Of a stretch of 64,000 nucleotides of DNA, positions 1 through 8,496 are shown piece by piece. The stretch covers positions 186,001 to 250,000 of the forward strand of contig NZ_VTOJ01000001.1 of the NCBI RefSeq assembly GCF_009176545.1, written 5' to 3'. The notes under the pieces are model-generated. The model made no database searches. It saw only the letters and a list, made by a program, of their open reading frames with translations, and was not told the DNA's origin. The stretch is from Salinigranum salinum. Its GTDB lineage: Archaea; Halobacteriota; Halobacteria; Halobacteriales; Haloferacaceae. Both the position numbers and the translations under genes were made by a program. The stretch's first letter is position 1. Each line of letters starts with the position of its first letter.

Positions 1-807
1 GCCGAGACCGGACCGCTGTTCTTCCTGCGGGAGGTCGCCACGAGCGCCGGGGCCGTCCTGTTCGTGGGGCTGTTGCTGTTCGGCATCAGCGGCGTCTGGC
101 CGCCGATGGTGGCCGTCGAATCGGGGAGCATGGAGCCACATATGCACAAGGGTGATCTCGTCTTCATCACCGAACCCGGTCGGTACACCCCCGACGCGGC
201 GCACGGAACCACGGGGGTCGTCACGGCTGCAACCGGCCAAGAGGTCGACTACCGGACGTTCGGCGGTCCCGGATCGGTGGTCGTCTACGACGAACCGGGA
301 CAGGGTGGGCCGCCGATCATCCACCGCGCCGAGTTCTACGTCGAGGAGGGGGAGAACTGGTTCGACCGAGCAGACCCCGAGTTCGTGTCGGCCGACAGCT
401 GTCGCGAACTCCTCAACTGCCCCGCCCCCCACGCCGGCTTCATCACAAAGGGGGACGCGAACGGCCGGTACGATCAGGCCTCGGGGATCGCCGCGCCGGT
501 CAGGCCGGCGTGGGTGACCGGGATCGCCCGGGTTCGTATTCCGTACCTCGGGTGGGTCCGGCTCGGACTCGCCGACGCCGTCCGAGGACGTGAGGCCGGA
601 CTGCTGCTCGGCGTCGCGCGTCCGCCGACAAGAGCGACGGGACCGACGACGACCGAGATCGAGCCGGACGTCCCCTTCGATGCGAAAGACCAAGCGAGAG
701 ACCGGGACGGAGTGGGTCAGATCGGGACGCGAGTCGGGACGGTCGAGACCGGACCGGAGACCGCGTGGGCTGGAACCACACCGCACGGAGCCGTCGCGGC
801 GGGGTAA
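1..807 (+). CDS. Signal peptidase I, archaeal type (5' end outside window)
   Basis: Membrane serine protease that removes Sec signal peptides. The frame is open from base 1, so the true N-terminus lies upstream. The visible part starts inside a hydrophobic segment (about residues 15-38 of the fragment), followed directly by the catalytic-serine motif SGSMEPHM and GDLVF. Downstream are IIHRAEF, whose His replaces the bacterial general-base Lys as in Sec11-like enzymes, and FITKGDANG with the conserved Asp residues. A weaker hydrophobic stretch and a polar, Arg/Thr-rich tail follow. It converges on the orc1/cdc6 gene; signal peptidase genes next to this origin type are seen in other haloarchaea. 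The family call is secure; the paralogue is not resolved. Confidence 0.9.
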   Translation, partial: AETGPLFFLREVATSAGAVLFVGLLLFGISGVWPPMVAVESGSMEPHMHKGDLVFITEPGRYTPDAAHGTTGVVTAATGQEVDYRTFGGPGSVVVYDEPGQGGPPIIHRAEFYVEEGENWFDRADPEFVSADSCRELLNCPAPHAGFITKGDANGRYDQASGIAAPVRPAWVTGIARVRIPYLGWVRLGLADAVRGREAGLLLGVARPPTRATGPTTTEIEPDVPFDAKDQARDRDGVGQIGTRVGTVETGPETAWAGTTPHGAVAAG

Positions 808-878
808 GACACGGTGCGGGCGAGTAGCCCGTGGTGTTCGGGAGTGGCGACGACCGAAACCACGGGAGTGACGACGCC

Positions 879-2435
879 TCAGTTATCGAACCGGGCCTGA
901 ACGAACGGCTGGACGTTCTCGATGTCGCTGAGACGCGAGTCCGAGAGCAACACGGCCTCGGTCTCGTCGATCGGGACGGAGATGGAGATCTCCTTCGTGC
1001 GGCCGTACCGACCCTTGGAGACGACGACGGCGTTGGCGATGCCGAGCATGTCCAGTTCGGAGATGAGGTCGGTGACGCGCCGCTGGGTGAGGATGTCGGC
1101 GTCGATCTCCTCGCAGAGGCGCTTGTAGATGTTGAACACCTCGCCCGTGTTGATGTTGCGGACGCCGTTCTTCTCGAGGAGGATCGTGGCGTAGAGGACG
1201 ATCTTCGACTGCGTGGGGAGGGTGCGAACGACCTCGACCACCCGGTCGAGTTCGATCTTGTCCTGTGCCTGGCGGACGTGGTGTTCTTCGACCGTGTCGG
1301 CCTGGCCGCGCTCGGCGAGTTCGCCCGCGGTTCGGAGCAGATCCAGCGCACGACGGGCGTCGCCGTGTTCCTGGGCCGCGAACGCCGCACAGAGCGGGAT
1401 GACATCCTCGGTCAGTGCGCCGGATTTGAACGCGACGTCCGCGCGGTGCTGCAGGATGTCTCTCAGCTGTGTGGCGTCGTACGGCGGGAAGACGATCTCC
1501 TCCTCTCCCAGGGAGGACTTCACCCGCGGGTCGAGGAAGTCGGTGAACTTCAGGTCGTTCGAGATACCCATGATGGAGATCCGCGAGTTCGTGAGCTCGG
1601 AGTTCATCCGGGAGAGGTTGTAGAGCGTGTCGTCACCCGATTTCTCGACGAGTTTGTCGATCTCGTCGAGCATGATGACGACGACGCGTTCGTGGTAGTC
1701 GACGGCGTCGAAGAACGTCGAGTACACCCTGTCCGTGGGCCACCCCGTCATCGGAACGGTCTCCATCTCCGCCCGATCGGCCTCGAGCGCGTCGATCCGG
1801 TCGTCCAGCGCGCCGACGGAGTCGAACTCGGTCGAACCGAGGTCGTTCGGGTCGTCGGCGGCGCGCGTGCGGACGTCGCGGAGACGGTCGAGGCGGTCGT
1901 CGATGACCCCCTCGTTCTTCTCGATGAACTTGTTCGCGAGCTGCGCCAAGACGCGGTACTGGGTGTCGGTCACCTCACAGTTGATGTACTCGACCTCGCA
2001 GGGGACGTCGTACTTCTGGGAGGTGGACTCCAGTTCCTGGGAGACGTACTTCGCGCTCGCCGTCTTCCCCGTGCCGGTCTTCCCGTAGATGAGGATGTTC
2101 GACGGGGTCTCACCGCGAAGTGCGGAGACGAGGATGGTCGCCATCTGGTTGATCTGCTCCGAACGGTGGGGGAGTTCGTGTGGCGTGTACGACGGCCGGA
2201 GGACCTCCTTGTTCTCGAAGATCGGTTCCCCCGAGAGGAGGTCGTCGAACAACCCCTTGCTCTCGGTGGGCTCGTCGAGGACGACCTCGTCGAGGTCGAG
2301 ACCGGTGGTCGGGCCCGTCCCGTGGGTGTCATGTCCTACAGTGTCCCGTATCCCGGTGTCACCGACGGTCGGTTCTATCGGATCGTCCTCGGCGTCTTCC
2401 GTACGCTCGCCCACCCCGCGTGTATCGTCGTCCAT
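879..2435 (-). CDS. orc1: Orc1/Cdc6 replication initiator
   Basis: AAA+ initiator that recognises origin recognition boxes (ORBs) and loads the MCM helicase. I start it at ATG 2435 (MDDDTRGVGE), giving about 518 aa. The frame stays open to 2693, but that stretch is basic, AT-rich origin DNA and unlike haloarchaeal protein. The product has an acidic N-terminal extension of about 60 residues, Walker A GKTGTGKT (about residues 118-125), Walker B IMLDEIDKL and a C-terminal winged-helix region ending near DNAQ-like acidic turns. It is transcribed away from the origin it presumably controls, the usual orc-adjacent arrangement. An ORB-like sequence lies immediately upstream of the start (2443-2463), so autoregulation is plausible. 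Confidence 0.93.
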   Translation of the reverse strand: MDDDTRGVGERTEDAEDDPIEPTVGDTGIRDTVGHDTHGTGPTTGLDLDEVVLDEPTESKGLFDDLLSGEPIFENKEVLRPSYTPHELPHRSEQINQMATILVSALRGETPSNILIYGKTGTGKTASAKYVSQELESTSQKYDVPCEVEYINCEVTDTQYRVLAQLANKFIEKNEGVIDDRLDRLRDVRTRAADDPNDLGSTEFDSVGALDDRIDALEADRAEMETVPMTGWPTDRVYSTFFDAVDYHERVVVIMLDEIDKLVEKSGDDTLYNLSRMNSELTNSRISIMGISNDLKFTDFLDPRVKSSLGEEEIVFPPYDATQLRDILQHRADVAFKSGALTEDVIPLCAAFAAQEHGDARRALDLLRTAGELAERGQADTVEEHHVRQAQDKIELDRVVEVVRTLPTQSKIVLYATILLEKNGVRNINTGEVFNIYKRLCEEIDADILTQRRVTDLISELDMLGIANAVVVSKGRYGRTKEISISVPIDETEAVLLSDSRLSDIENVQPFVQARFDN

Positions 2436-2442
2436 ATGTGTA

Positions 2443-2463
2443 CCCCACCGTTTCAACTGGAAA
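2443..2463 (+). repeat. ORB-like box upstream of orc1
   Basis: The sequence ccccaccgtttcaactggaa matches the core of the two main origin boxes (cccc-n-ttcgtttcgactggaac) with a few changes and has the orientation of the 2772-2800 box. It lies within 30 bp of the orc1 start codon, so it may be an origin element, an autoregulatory operator, or both. Confidence 0.6.
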
Positions 2464-2771
2464 TAACTCCCCGTCCGAAACGAACGGCCGGTTTGAGCCG
2501 TGTACGGCCGTGTTTTGTGGCCCCGGTAGACGAGGGGTGTGTCCAGATGATGCAGACGAAACAGATGAAGAGGAGGTATAAAAAGATTGTTTCTCGTTGG
2601 AGTGTTCGTCGGGGTCGGGTCGATCTGACGGAGCCGATAGTACTGTCGGGCTGACTGTAATTTCTGACCGAGAGTCCGAACGAACCGGGCCACGGAGGGG
2701 AACGAACGAAACGTCCGCGTGAGAGACGGCCCTTGGACGACGTCTCGGCTGTGGGGGTGACGTCATCGCGA

Positions 2772-2800
2772 CCCCCCCACCCCTTCGTTTCGACTGGAAC
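2772..2800 (+). repeat. Origin recognition box, left arm, with C/G string
   Basis: A run of C followed by ccccttcgtttcgactggaa. It is the inverted copy of the box at 2973-3001, differing at only one or two positions over about 29 bp. The C run (G string on the other strand) next to the core is a haloarchaeal ORB feature. Confidence 0.85.
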
Positions 2801-2837
2801 GATCATCGAAGGGAGGGAGGGGTGGGAGAGGTGACTA

Positions 2838-2925
2838 GCATGGAAACCTTTATATTATATTCGATATAACCATATCCGTAGTATAGGAAGCCTTTATTAA
2901 TTCATTCAGTGTATCTAGGAATGTA
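2838..2925. other. AT-rich duplex-unwinding element
   Basis: An A+T-dominated stretch containing tttatattatattcgatata and aagcctttattaattcattc, in an otherwise very GC-rich region. It lies between the two inverted ORBs, as expected for the melting site of an archaeal origin. No open reading frame here looks coding. Confidence 0.8.
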
Positions 2926-2972
2926 ACAGGGATCCCGTCGTTTCGCGGCGCCGTTCCACCTCCCTGCCGTGG

Positions 2973-3001
2973 TGTTGCAGTCGAAACGAAGGGGTGGGGG
3001 G
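2973..3001 (-). repeat. Origin recognition box, right arm, with G string
   Basis: The core gcagtcgaaacgaaggggt is followed by a run of G. It is the near-perfect reverse complement of 2772-2800. The pair points its G strings outward and brackets the AT-rich element. Confidence 0.85.
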
Positions 3002-3316
3002 CTCGTGGAGCCCGTCCGTCCACGTCGTCGGTCCGCCTTTCCGTCCGATCGTTCCTCCGTCTCTCCCTCCCGTCACCTCGATAGATCCGTCGGTGGTCCA
3101 CGGCGCCGTCGCGACTGATACGGCACCGTCACTCTCCTGCTGGGTTCTGCGGCTTCCCGCGGGAGCAGACCCGATCGACTCCGTCACGCGCGTCCGTTCA
3201 ACGCCGTACTCGACCGTGACGGCCGATGACGCACGTCTGACGCAGAGTTAAGTGGAGTCGAATATGTTGTAACCGCATACGCTCCTCTGTGGACACAGAG
3301 GGTGTAGGAGGCCAGG

Positions 3317-3958
3317 ATGGGACTGCTCACAGACCTCAGAGACAGCATATCGCGGGCGGTCGATCGGCTGTTCGTGGAGTCCGACCCCAAACGGATCGGG
3401 ATCTACGGACCCCCGAACGCCGGGAAGACGACGCTCGCGAACCGAATCGCACGGGACTGGACCGGAGACGCGGTCGGTCCCGAGAGCCGTATTCCGCACG
3501 AGACCCGTCGCGCACGGCGTAAAGAGAACGTCGAGATCGAACGCAACGGCAAGACCGTCACTATCGACATCGTCGACACGCCGGGCGTGACGACGAAAGT
3601 CGACTACAAGGAGTTTATCGAACACGACATGGAGAAGGAGGACGCCGTCCGACGCTCCCGGGAGGCGACGGAGGGTGTCGCCGAGGCCATGCACTGGCTC
3701 CGCGAGGACGTCGACGGCGTCATCTACGTCCTCGACTCGACGCAGGATCCGTTCACGCAAGTGAACACGATGCTCATCGGGATCATCGAGAGTCAGGATC
3801 TCCCCGTGTTGATCTTCGCCAACAAGATCGACCTCGACGAGTCGAACGTCCAGCGCATCGCCAGCGCCTACCCCCAGCACGAGACCGTCCCCCTGTCGGC
3901 GCTCGAAGGGGACAACATGGACGAAGTGTACGAGAAGATCGCGGAGTACTTCGGGTGA
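3317..3958 (+). CDS. oapA: Origin-associated GTPase OapA
   Basis: Era/Obg-like small GTPase of 213 aa. It carries the P-loop GPPNAGKTT (about residues 31-39), the G3 motif DTPGV and the G4 motif NKID, so GTP binding is well supported. It is the first of three tightly spaced genes (oapA-oapB-oapC) beside the origin. This gene set is known to accompany the oriC1-type origin in Haloarcula and other haloarchaea and is thought to modulate replication. A purine-rich ribosome-binding site (ggagg) precedes the ATG. TATA-like gttaagt and gaatatg sequences lie 55-70 bp upstream, so the mRNA probably has a short leader. Biochemical role is inferred from family and context. Confidence 0.88.
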   Translation: MGLLTDLRDSISRAVDRLFVESDPKRIGIYGPPNAGKTTLANRIARDWTGDAVGPESRIPHETRRARRKENVEIERNGKTVTIDIVDTPGVTTKVDYKEFIEHDMEKEDAVRRSREATEGVAEAMHWLREDVDGVIYVLDSTQDPFTQVNTMLIGIIESQDLPVLIFANKIDLDESNVQRIASAYPQHETVPLSALEGDNMDEVYEKIAEYFG

Positions 3959-3964
3959 GCCACG

Positions 3965-4357
3965 ATGCCTGAAGCAACCCCCGAACCGGAGACGCCCGAG
4001 GGTGTCCAGATCGACCTCATCAGCGGGGCACGGATGGAGAAGCTCCGCTCGATGGAGAAGATCCGACTCATCCTCGACGGCGTCCGCGACGGGAACATCG
4101 TCATTCTGGAGGAGGGCCTGTCGCCCGACGAGGAGTCGAAGCTCATCGAGGTGACGATGACCGAGATCAACCCCGACGAGTTCAACGGCATCGAGATCGA
4201 GACCTACCCGACGACGGGCGGCGGTGGGAGCGGCTTCTTCGGGAAGCTCATCGGTCGAGACACGCCGAAGAAGCTCACCGTCATCGGTCCCGCGAACCAG
4301 ATCAAGACCCTCCACAAGGACGAGGAATTCATCAGCGCACTCGTCTCCCGGAAGTAA
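3965..4357 (+). CDS. oapB: Origin-associated protein OapB (DUF2073 family)
   Basis: Compact 130-aa protein beginning 6 bp after oapA. It has alternating charged strands and helices, a Gly-rich loop near residue 82 (TTGGGGSGFFG) and no transmembrane segment. The size, order and sequence style fit the DUF2073 proteins that always follow the OapA GTPase in haloarchaea. It is translationally adjacent to both neighbours, suggesting a complex with OapA. The molecular function is not known from sequence. Confidence 0.82.
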   Translation: MPEATPEPETPEGVQIDLISGARMEKLRSMEKIRLILDGVRDGNIVILEEGLSPDEESKLIEVTMTEINPDEFNGIEIETYPTTGGGGSGFFGKLIGRDTPKKLTVIGPANQIKTLHKDEEFISALVSRK

Positions 4358-4362
4358 CGTCG

Positions 4363-5148
4363 ATGCCCCACCAGTGTACTTCCTGCGAGCGGGTGTTCGC
4401 GGACGGGTCGAAGGAGATGCTCTCCGGCTGTCCCGACTGTGGTGGCAACAAGTTCCAGTTCAAGCCGTCGTCGTCGACCTCCGGATCCGACGACCCCGAC
4501 CGACCCGGACGAGACGGTCGCGCGGACGGACCCGATCCGGGAGTTCACACCGATCCAGGAGCCCACACCGACCGTGAGACCCAGCCGTCTCCGCCGTCGT
4601 CCGACGACGCCTCTCCTCGGCCCTCGTCGTCGCCGACCGACCAGTCGACACGACCGACGGACGGCCCCCAGACGGCATCGGCACAGTCGGCTTCCGACGA
4701 CGGCCACCCGTCCGTCGGTTCGACCCCGACGCGGGGACGCGCGGAGACGGACGACTCGACCGACACCGACGCCACGGTCGAACGCGGGACGGACGACACC
4801 GACGCGGACGAACGCCTGCCTGCGGAGGACTACGCACAGGCGAGCGCCCGAACCGACATGGTCAGTCCCGACGAACTCGCCGACGCTGCGACACCCCCGT
4901 CCGGCCCACCCACCGACGAGGTCGACGGCCGCGTCATCGAACCACAGAGCGACGACCGCCCCGGACTCGACGAACTTCGCGAGGAGCTCAACAGCCAGTT
5001 CGAGAGCATCAAAATCGTCAGCCCCGGCCAGTACGAGCTCAACCTGATGGAACTGTACGACAGACAGGAGTACATCATCTCCCTCCAGGAGGACGGACGG
5101 TACGTCATCGAGGTCCCGGACTCGTGGGGCGACCGCGACGACAACTGA
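4363..5148 (+). CDS. oapC: Origin-associated zinc-ribbon protein OapC
   Basis: 261-aa protein with an N-terminal zinc ribbon, CTSC at residues 5-8 and CPDC near 26-29. A long disordered linker follows, rich in Ser, Pro, Asp and Thr (about 45-195). A folded C-terminal domain of about 60 residues contains YELNLMELYDRQEYI. It starts 5 bp after oapB, so the three oap genes form one transcription unit. The architecture matches the OapC/Zn-ribbon proteins at haloarchaeal origins. The Zn ribbon could contact nucleic acid or a replication protein; that is inference. Confidence 0.85.
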   Translation: MPHQCTSCERVFADGSKEMLSGCPDCGGNKFQFKPSSSTSGSDDPDRPGRDGRADGPDPGVHTDPGAHTDRETQPSPPSSDDASPRPSSSPTDQSTRPTDGPQTASAQSASDDGHPSVGSTPTRGRAETDDSTDTDATVERGTDDTDADERLPAEDYAQASARTDMVSPDELADAATPPSGPPTDEVDGRVIEPQSDDRPGLDELREELNSQFESIKIVSPGQYELNLMELYDRQEYIISLQEDGRYVIEVPDSWGDRDDN

Positions 5149-5306
5149 CGTCGTCGTCTCACCACGACCGCTCGAACGACCCGACTGCTTCCGAAACGTC
5201 GAGATCCGTGTCCCGACCGCCTCCACCCACTCCCGTGGCGGCTGCGGTTTTCGTCGTTCCACGCCTCGATCCGACCCTCCTCCGAACCGTTCTCTCTCCC
5301 GATCGA

Positions 5307-5447
5307 ACCCCTCTGTTTCGACTGGAACTCCCGTCCGACGGACCCCCTCCATTTCGTCTCGAAACGCCGCTTCGATCCGAACGAATGCAGTTTACACCAC
5401 CTTTCAGTCTCGAACGAAAGAACGGTTCCACCTGAAGCGACGGGGGC
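5307..5447. repeat. Cluster of ORB-like sequences downstream of oapC
   Basis: The sequence acccctctgtttcgactggaac (5308-5328) differs from the oriC box core by about two bases. Further degenerate copies follow: gaccccctccatttcgtctcg (from 5341), tttcagtctcgaacgaaag (from 5402) and, inverted, ggttccacctgaagcgacgg (from 5424). Orientation changes within the cluster, as at origins, but no AT-rich element is present. It may be an auxiliary initiator-binding site; binding is untested. Confidence 0.55.
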
Positions 5448-5728
5448 GACTCCCCGATCACGTTCGACCGGCTCCACCGGAAGCGGAGGAGTCGGCACCC
5501 CGCCACCGAAACGCCGTCCTTCTCGCTTTCCGCTCCACGCGGAGCCGAGTGTCCGGGACGATGACGGCCAGTCTCACCTACCGGACACTCGCGATCACAC
5601 ATCGGCGGCTGTCGACAGCGCCCCGACGGTACTCCGACGGCACTCCGACGGTGTTTCAGCGGCACGTCCGCGGTCGGTGACCTCCCGCGACGAGGGCGCC
5701 GCGCGCTGCAGTCGTGACCGGAATTGAA

Positions 5729-5742
5729 GCCTTTAAGCGACC
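5729..5742 (+). promoter_or_regulatory. TATA box for 29-aa protein operon
   Basis: The sequence aagcctttaagcga is centred about 27 bp upstream of ATG 5762, the distance expected for a leaderless or nearly leaderless archaeal transcript. Confidence 0.6.
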
Positions 5743-5761
5743 GCGCCCAGTCCGTGAGCAC

Positions 5762-5851
5762 ATGAGTCACGCGACGAAGATCGTGCTCGGGACGGTCGGC
5801 CTCTCGGTAGTGCTGGTACTGCTTCTCATCGCCGTCGCCGCGTTCGGGTAG
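5762..5851 (+). CDS. 29-aa single-span membrane peptide
   Basis: MSHATKIVLG followed by a hydrophobic stretch (GLSVVLVLLLIAVAAFG) and a stop: one transmembrane helix with a short positively charged N-terminus. A well-placed TATA box precedes it, and it lies 5 bp before the next GTG start, so both probably share a transcript. It is too short for standard ORF calling. The function is unknown; it may be a leader peptide or a small membrane protein. Confidence 0.6.
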   Translation: MSHATKIVLGTVGLSVVLVLLLIAVAAFG

Positions 5852-5856
5852 CGACG

Positions 5857-6660
5857 GTGACTCAGTTCGAACGCCGGTCGCTCGACGGCGAAGTCGCGGC
5901 GGTCCACGACGCGTACGCACCCGACTCGCTCGTCCTCGACGTCGGCCGGGACTTCGAGACGCTCCCACCCGCCGTCGCAGAGGACCTCGGCCTCCTCGCC
6001 GACGCGCTCGACCCCGCCACGTTCCCGCGCGAGTGGCTCCCTGCGGACGCGCCGACCGCGCTCGTCCGTTACGTCGGCTCCGACTTCACCGTCGGCCTGC
6101 CCGGCGACGGGACGGTCGTCTGGACCCGTCAGACCGTCCCCCCGACCGTCCTCGTGAAGTTCCGTGCCCGCGGCACGCCCGACGCCTTCCTCGAGTTCCT
6201 CCTCGCCGAAGCGTTCGTCCAGCTGTCGCTCGACGCCCCCGAGAGCTTCCTCCCCTTCTTCGGCGAACGCTACCGCGCTCTCGACGACGCGGTCGACTCC
6301 GATCCCGCCGAGGTGTATCAGGTCGCCGCGGCGCTGTACGAGGCCTGGGTCGGGCTGCAGACCCGCGAAGAGTTCGCCGCCTGGGCCGACGACTATCCCG
6401 GGCTCCACGGGGCGTGGGTCGACGCCGGCGAGCGACTCGACGGACGGCTCGGCGACCTCGCGGGCGAGGTGGCCCGCGGGGAGACCTCGTTCGCGGCGGC
6501 GACCGAGTACGCCTGTTCGGCAGTGAAACACGGTCTCGACCTCCCGGCGCCGTTCGCGGCGCTCGACACGGAGGCGTTCCTCGAGTACGGTGCCGGCTAC
6601 GCGGTCCAGTGGGCCGAGAAGACGTTCGAGCGGCTGGACGATGTCGACGGGAGTTCCTAG
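5857..6660 (+). CDS. Conserved haloarchaeal protein of unknown function
   Basis: 267 aa from GTG 5857, 5 bp after the 29-aa membrane peptide. The sequence is acidic, mostly alpha-helical by composition, without signal peptide or transmembrane helices. Recognisable blocks are PREWLPADAPTALVRYVGSD and a C-terminal EYACSAVKHGLDLPAP. It resembles uncharacterised DUF-type proteins present in most haloarchaea; I do not recognise a catalytic motif. It converges on the minus-strand gene at 6693, 32 bp away. Confidence 0.75.
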   Translation: MTQFERRSLDGEVAAVHDAYAPDSLVLDVGRDFETLPPAVAEDLGLLADALDPATFPREWLPADAPTALVRYVGSDFTVGLPGDGTVVWTRQTVPPTVLVKFRARGTPDAFLEFLLAEAFVQLSLDAPESFLPFFGERYRALDDAVDSDPAEVYQVAAALYEAWVGLQTREEFAAWADDYPGLHGAWVDAGERLDGRLGDLAGEVARGETSFAAATEYACSAVKHGLDLPAPFAALDTEAFLEYGAGYAVQWAEKTFERLDDVDGSS

Positions 6661-6692
6661 ACGCTCGACCTCAGCTCACGGACGACGCGGCC

Positions 6693-7277
6693 CTATGACT
6701 GTGCCTCGTAGCTGACGTTCCCCTCGACGTCGAGGTCGATGATCCCGTCGAACAGCGCACGGAAGCGGTCGAGCGTCTCGTCGTCGTGGACCTCGTTCGA
6801 GAGGTGGAAGAGGCCGACGGCGTCGTGCTCGTCGAGCAGTTCGAGCAGTTCCTTCGTCGCCGCGTACGCCTGGTCGACGTCGGCGTAGTACGCCATCTCG
6901 GTGACCGAGTCGACGCTCACGCGGAGTTTCCCCTCGTGGCTCTCGAGGAAGCTTCGGACCTGTTCGACGATCCCGGCGAGGTCGTCCGGCGACCGGACGT
7001 AGTGGATGTTCTCGGTCCGCCGGCGCGAGTAGCCCCGTTCGACCGAGATCGAGTCGAGGATCACGGCTCGCGACTCGTCGACGTCGTAGTACTCCAGTTT
7101 CTGTTCGACCTCTCGCGCCGTGGTCCGGGTCGAGACGACGAGGAAGTGGTCGGTGTCGGTCTTCAGGAAGTCGGTGTCGATGCGGTCGGTCTCGCCGATG
7201 CTCGGATGGAGGAGTAACAACCCGGTCCCGCCCGGTACCGTGTCGGGCGTGTTCTCGATGGCGAGGGTGTAATCCAT
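6693..7277 (-). CDS. RecA/KaiC-fold-like protein lacking a P-loop
   Basis: 194 aa. The pattern (PGGTGLLLLHPSIGETDRID, then strand VVSTRTTAREVEQKL and strand RAVILDSISVERG, then LRVSVDSVTEMAYY) is that of the RecA/KaiC-like fold used by haloarchaeal HtlA/DUF-type proteins. The Walker A lysine/threonine signature is missing, so ATPase activity is doubtful. Such proteins often accompany signal-transduction genes, but none is adjacent here. A TATA box (cttaagtcc) lies about 24 bp upstream of the ATG. The fold call is by eye. Confidence 0.65.
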   Translation of the reverse strand: MDYTLAIENTPDTVPGGTGLLLLHPSIGETDRIDTDFLKTDTDHFLVVSTRTTAREVEQKLEYYDVDESRAVILDSISVERGYSRRRTENIHYVRSPDDLAGIVEQVRSFLESHEGKLRVSVDSVTEMAYYADVDQAYAATKELLELLDEHDAVGLFHLSNEVHDDETLDRFRALFDGIIDLDVEGNVSYEAQS

Positions 7278-7295
7278 ACGCGATGGACCGACCGG

Positions 7296-7305
7296 ATGGA
7301 CTTAA
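7296..7305 (-). promoter_or_regulatory. TATA box for the gene at 7277
   Basis: On the minus strand the sequence reads gtcttaagtc, centred about 24 bp before ATG 7277. A leaderless transcript is likely. Confidence 0.55.
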
Positions 7306-7361
7306 GACTGCGGGCTCTCGGTCGGCCGTCGTCGGGCGACACTGTTCGTCCGTCCTATCGT

Positions 7362-7826
7362 TCAGAACAGGCTGTCGGCCGTCGCGGCACCGATGACGCT
7401 GAACACCGCGCCGACGCTCGTCGCCTTCAGCGTCGCCCCGACGACGGCCGCACTCAGCGTCACCCCGAAGACGGTCAGCGCGTTCGGATCCGACTGGCCG
7501 ACGTCCGCGAGGAACGTCCCGGGCGCGTCGAACGCGAGGGCGAGGATGACCACCGAGAGGTACGAGACGAGCACGAGCGAGATGAACCGTGCGGGCACAC
7601 CCGCGATGTCGATCTCGCGGTCCGGATCCCGGTCGTCCGCCTTGTACAGCGCCCCGTAGCCGATCCCGAGGACGATGACGAACGTCACCAGTCCCTGGAT
7701 GGCGGACATACTCCGCGCGAGCACCCACACCTCCTCGGTGACGACGAACGGTCCCGCCAGCAGGAAGCCGCCGACGACCTGCTGGGCCGTGTCGGCGAGC
7801 GCGAACCGTCGGTTCTTTCCGACCAC
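7362..7826 (-). CDS. DUF2391-like integral membrane protein
   Basis: 154 aa with about four transmembrane segments: VVGGFLLAGPFVVTEEVWVL, LVTFVIVLGIGYGALY, FISLVLVSYLSVVILALAF and a C-terminal TLSAAVVGATLKATSVGAVF. The acidic loop between helices two and three contains Asp-Arg-Asp-Pro repeats. It resembles a small family of conserved haloarchaeal and bacterial inner-membrane proteins of unknown function (DUF2391). It stands alone between two unrelated genes. Confidence 0.7.
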   Translation of the reverse strand: MVGKNRRFALADTAQQVVGGFLLAGPFVVTEEVWVLARSMSAIQGLVTFVIVLGIGYGALYKADDRDPDREIDIAGVPARFISLVLVSYLSVVILALAFDAPGTFLADVGQSDPNALTVFGVTLSAAVVGATLKATSVGAVFSVIGAATADSLF

Positions 7827-8496
7827 GTGTTCCGAACTCGCTCCACGAATAAAGACGACACGAAAGGACCGCTCGGTGTCCCCGTCTGTGGGCTGTCGGG
7901 CGTGCGTGGACCGGTCGTACGGATCGATGGACGGCTGACGGACCGATCACTCGGACGGTCGTGTCCGGTCCCGAGGCTCCGGTGTTACACGGTTTCCGTC
8001 CTCAGCAGAAACGCTTCGGCCCCACCGTCTCCCTCCGCCGATGGTTCGCAACCGGGACCCCGAACAGTGCTACCGAAGCGAAGGACTGTCCCGTGTGTTC
8101 GTTCGCTCCCCTCGGTCACGCGGACCTCGCACGCCGTCGTCGACCGCCGATCCCGTCGGCGACACCCACCGTCCGAACGAACGCGGGGCGGTGGCGCGTG
8201 ACGGCGCGCTCGCCGGAGCGCGCCTCGCGCGCGAGCCGCACGACTCTCCCGGCCTCGTCGAAACCCACGATCGAAGACGTTTCGCTGCTCAACTGTGTGT
8301 CGCACGACGTTCCGTCGGGGTCGTCCGTAGGGGCCTCCGTCGACGCGGATCGCTCGTCGTGTAATCGTCCGCCTGCACGTGTGAGTCGACGAGCGAGCGT
8401 CAGCCGATCGACCGACCGGACACGCGACTCGTGTTCCCACTCGACTCTCCTCACCGACTCCGAACCCGTTTTGCCGCTCGGGGCTCACGAGCGCGT
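7827..8496. other. Gene-free stretch, nothing clear
   Basis: About 670 bp between a minus-strand membrane gene and the methyltransferase. Open frames exist, but all have Arg/Ser/Thr-rich composition typical of antisense reading in GC-rich DNA. A TATA-like tttattcg (minus strand, about 7844-7851) may serve the upstream gene. I see no RNA gene or repeat. Confidence 0.4.

Larger units (their letters stand above)
2436..3316. other. oriC: Replication origin region (oriC) between orc1/cdc6 and oapA
   Basis: Gene-free stretch of about 880 bp. Two long, nearly identical ORB-type sequences lie in opposite orientation (2772-2800 and 2973-3001). Between them is the most AT-rich DNA of the whole area (about 2838-2925). 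A third, shorter ORB-like sequence (2443-2463) sits directly before orc1. Haloarchaeal origins are known to have inverted ORBs around a duplex-unwinding element next to an orc/cdc6 gene, and oapABC on the other side strengthens the assignment. The origin call rests on sequence architecture, not on replication data. Confidence 0.88.
5149..5761. other. Intergenic region with ORB-like cluster
   Basis: About 610 bp without a convincing gene. The part from about 5305 to 5480 carries several copies of the origin-box core (listed separately). The 3' end holds the promoter of the next gene pair (gaagcctttaagcgacc, about 5726-5742). Confidence 0.6.

Noticed and set aside
2436-2693. N-terminal extension of Orc1 into the origin
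   Set aside because: The upstream in-frame codons translate origin DNA, including an ORB-like box, into basic sequence unlike the acidic haloarchaeal protein; ATG 2435 is the natural start.
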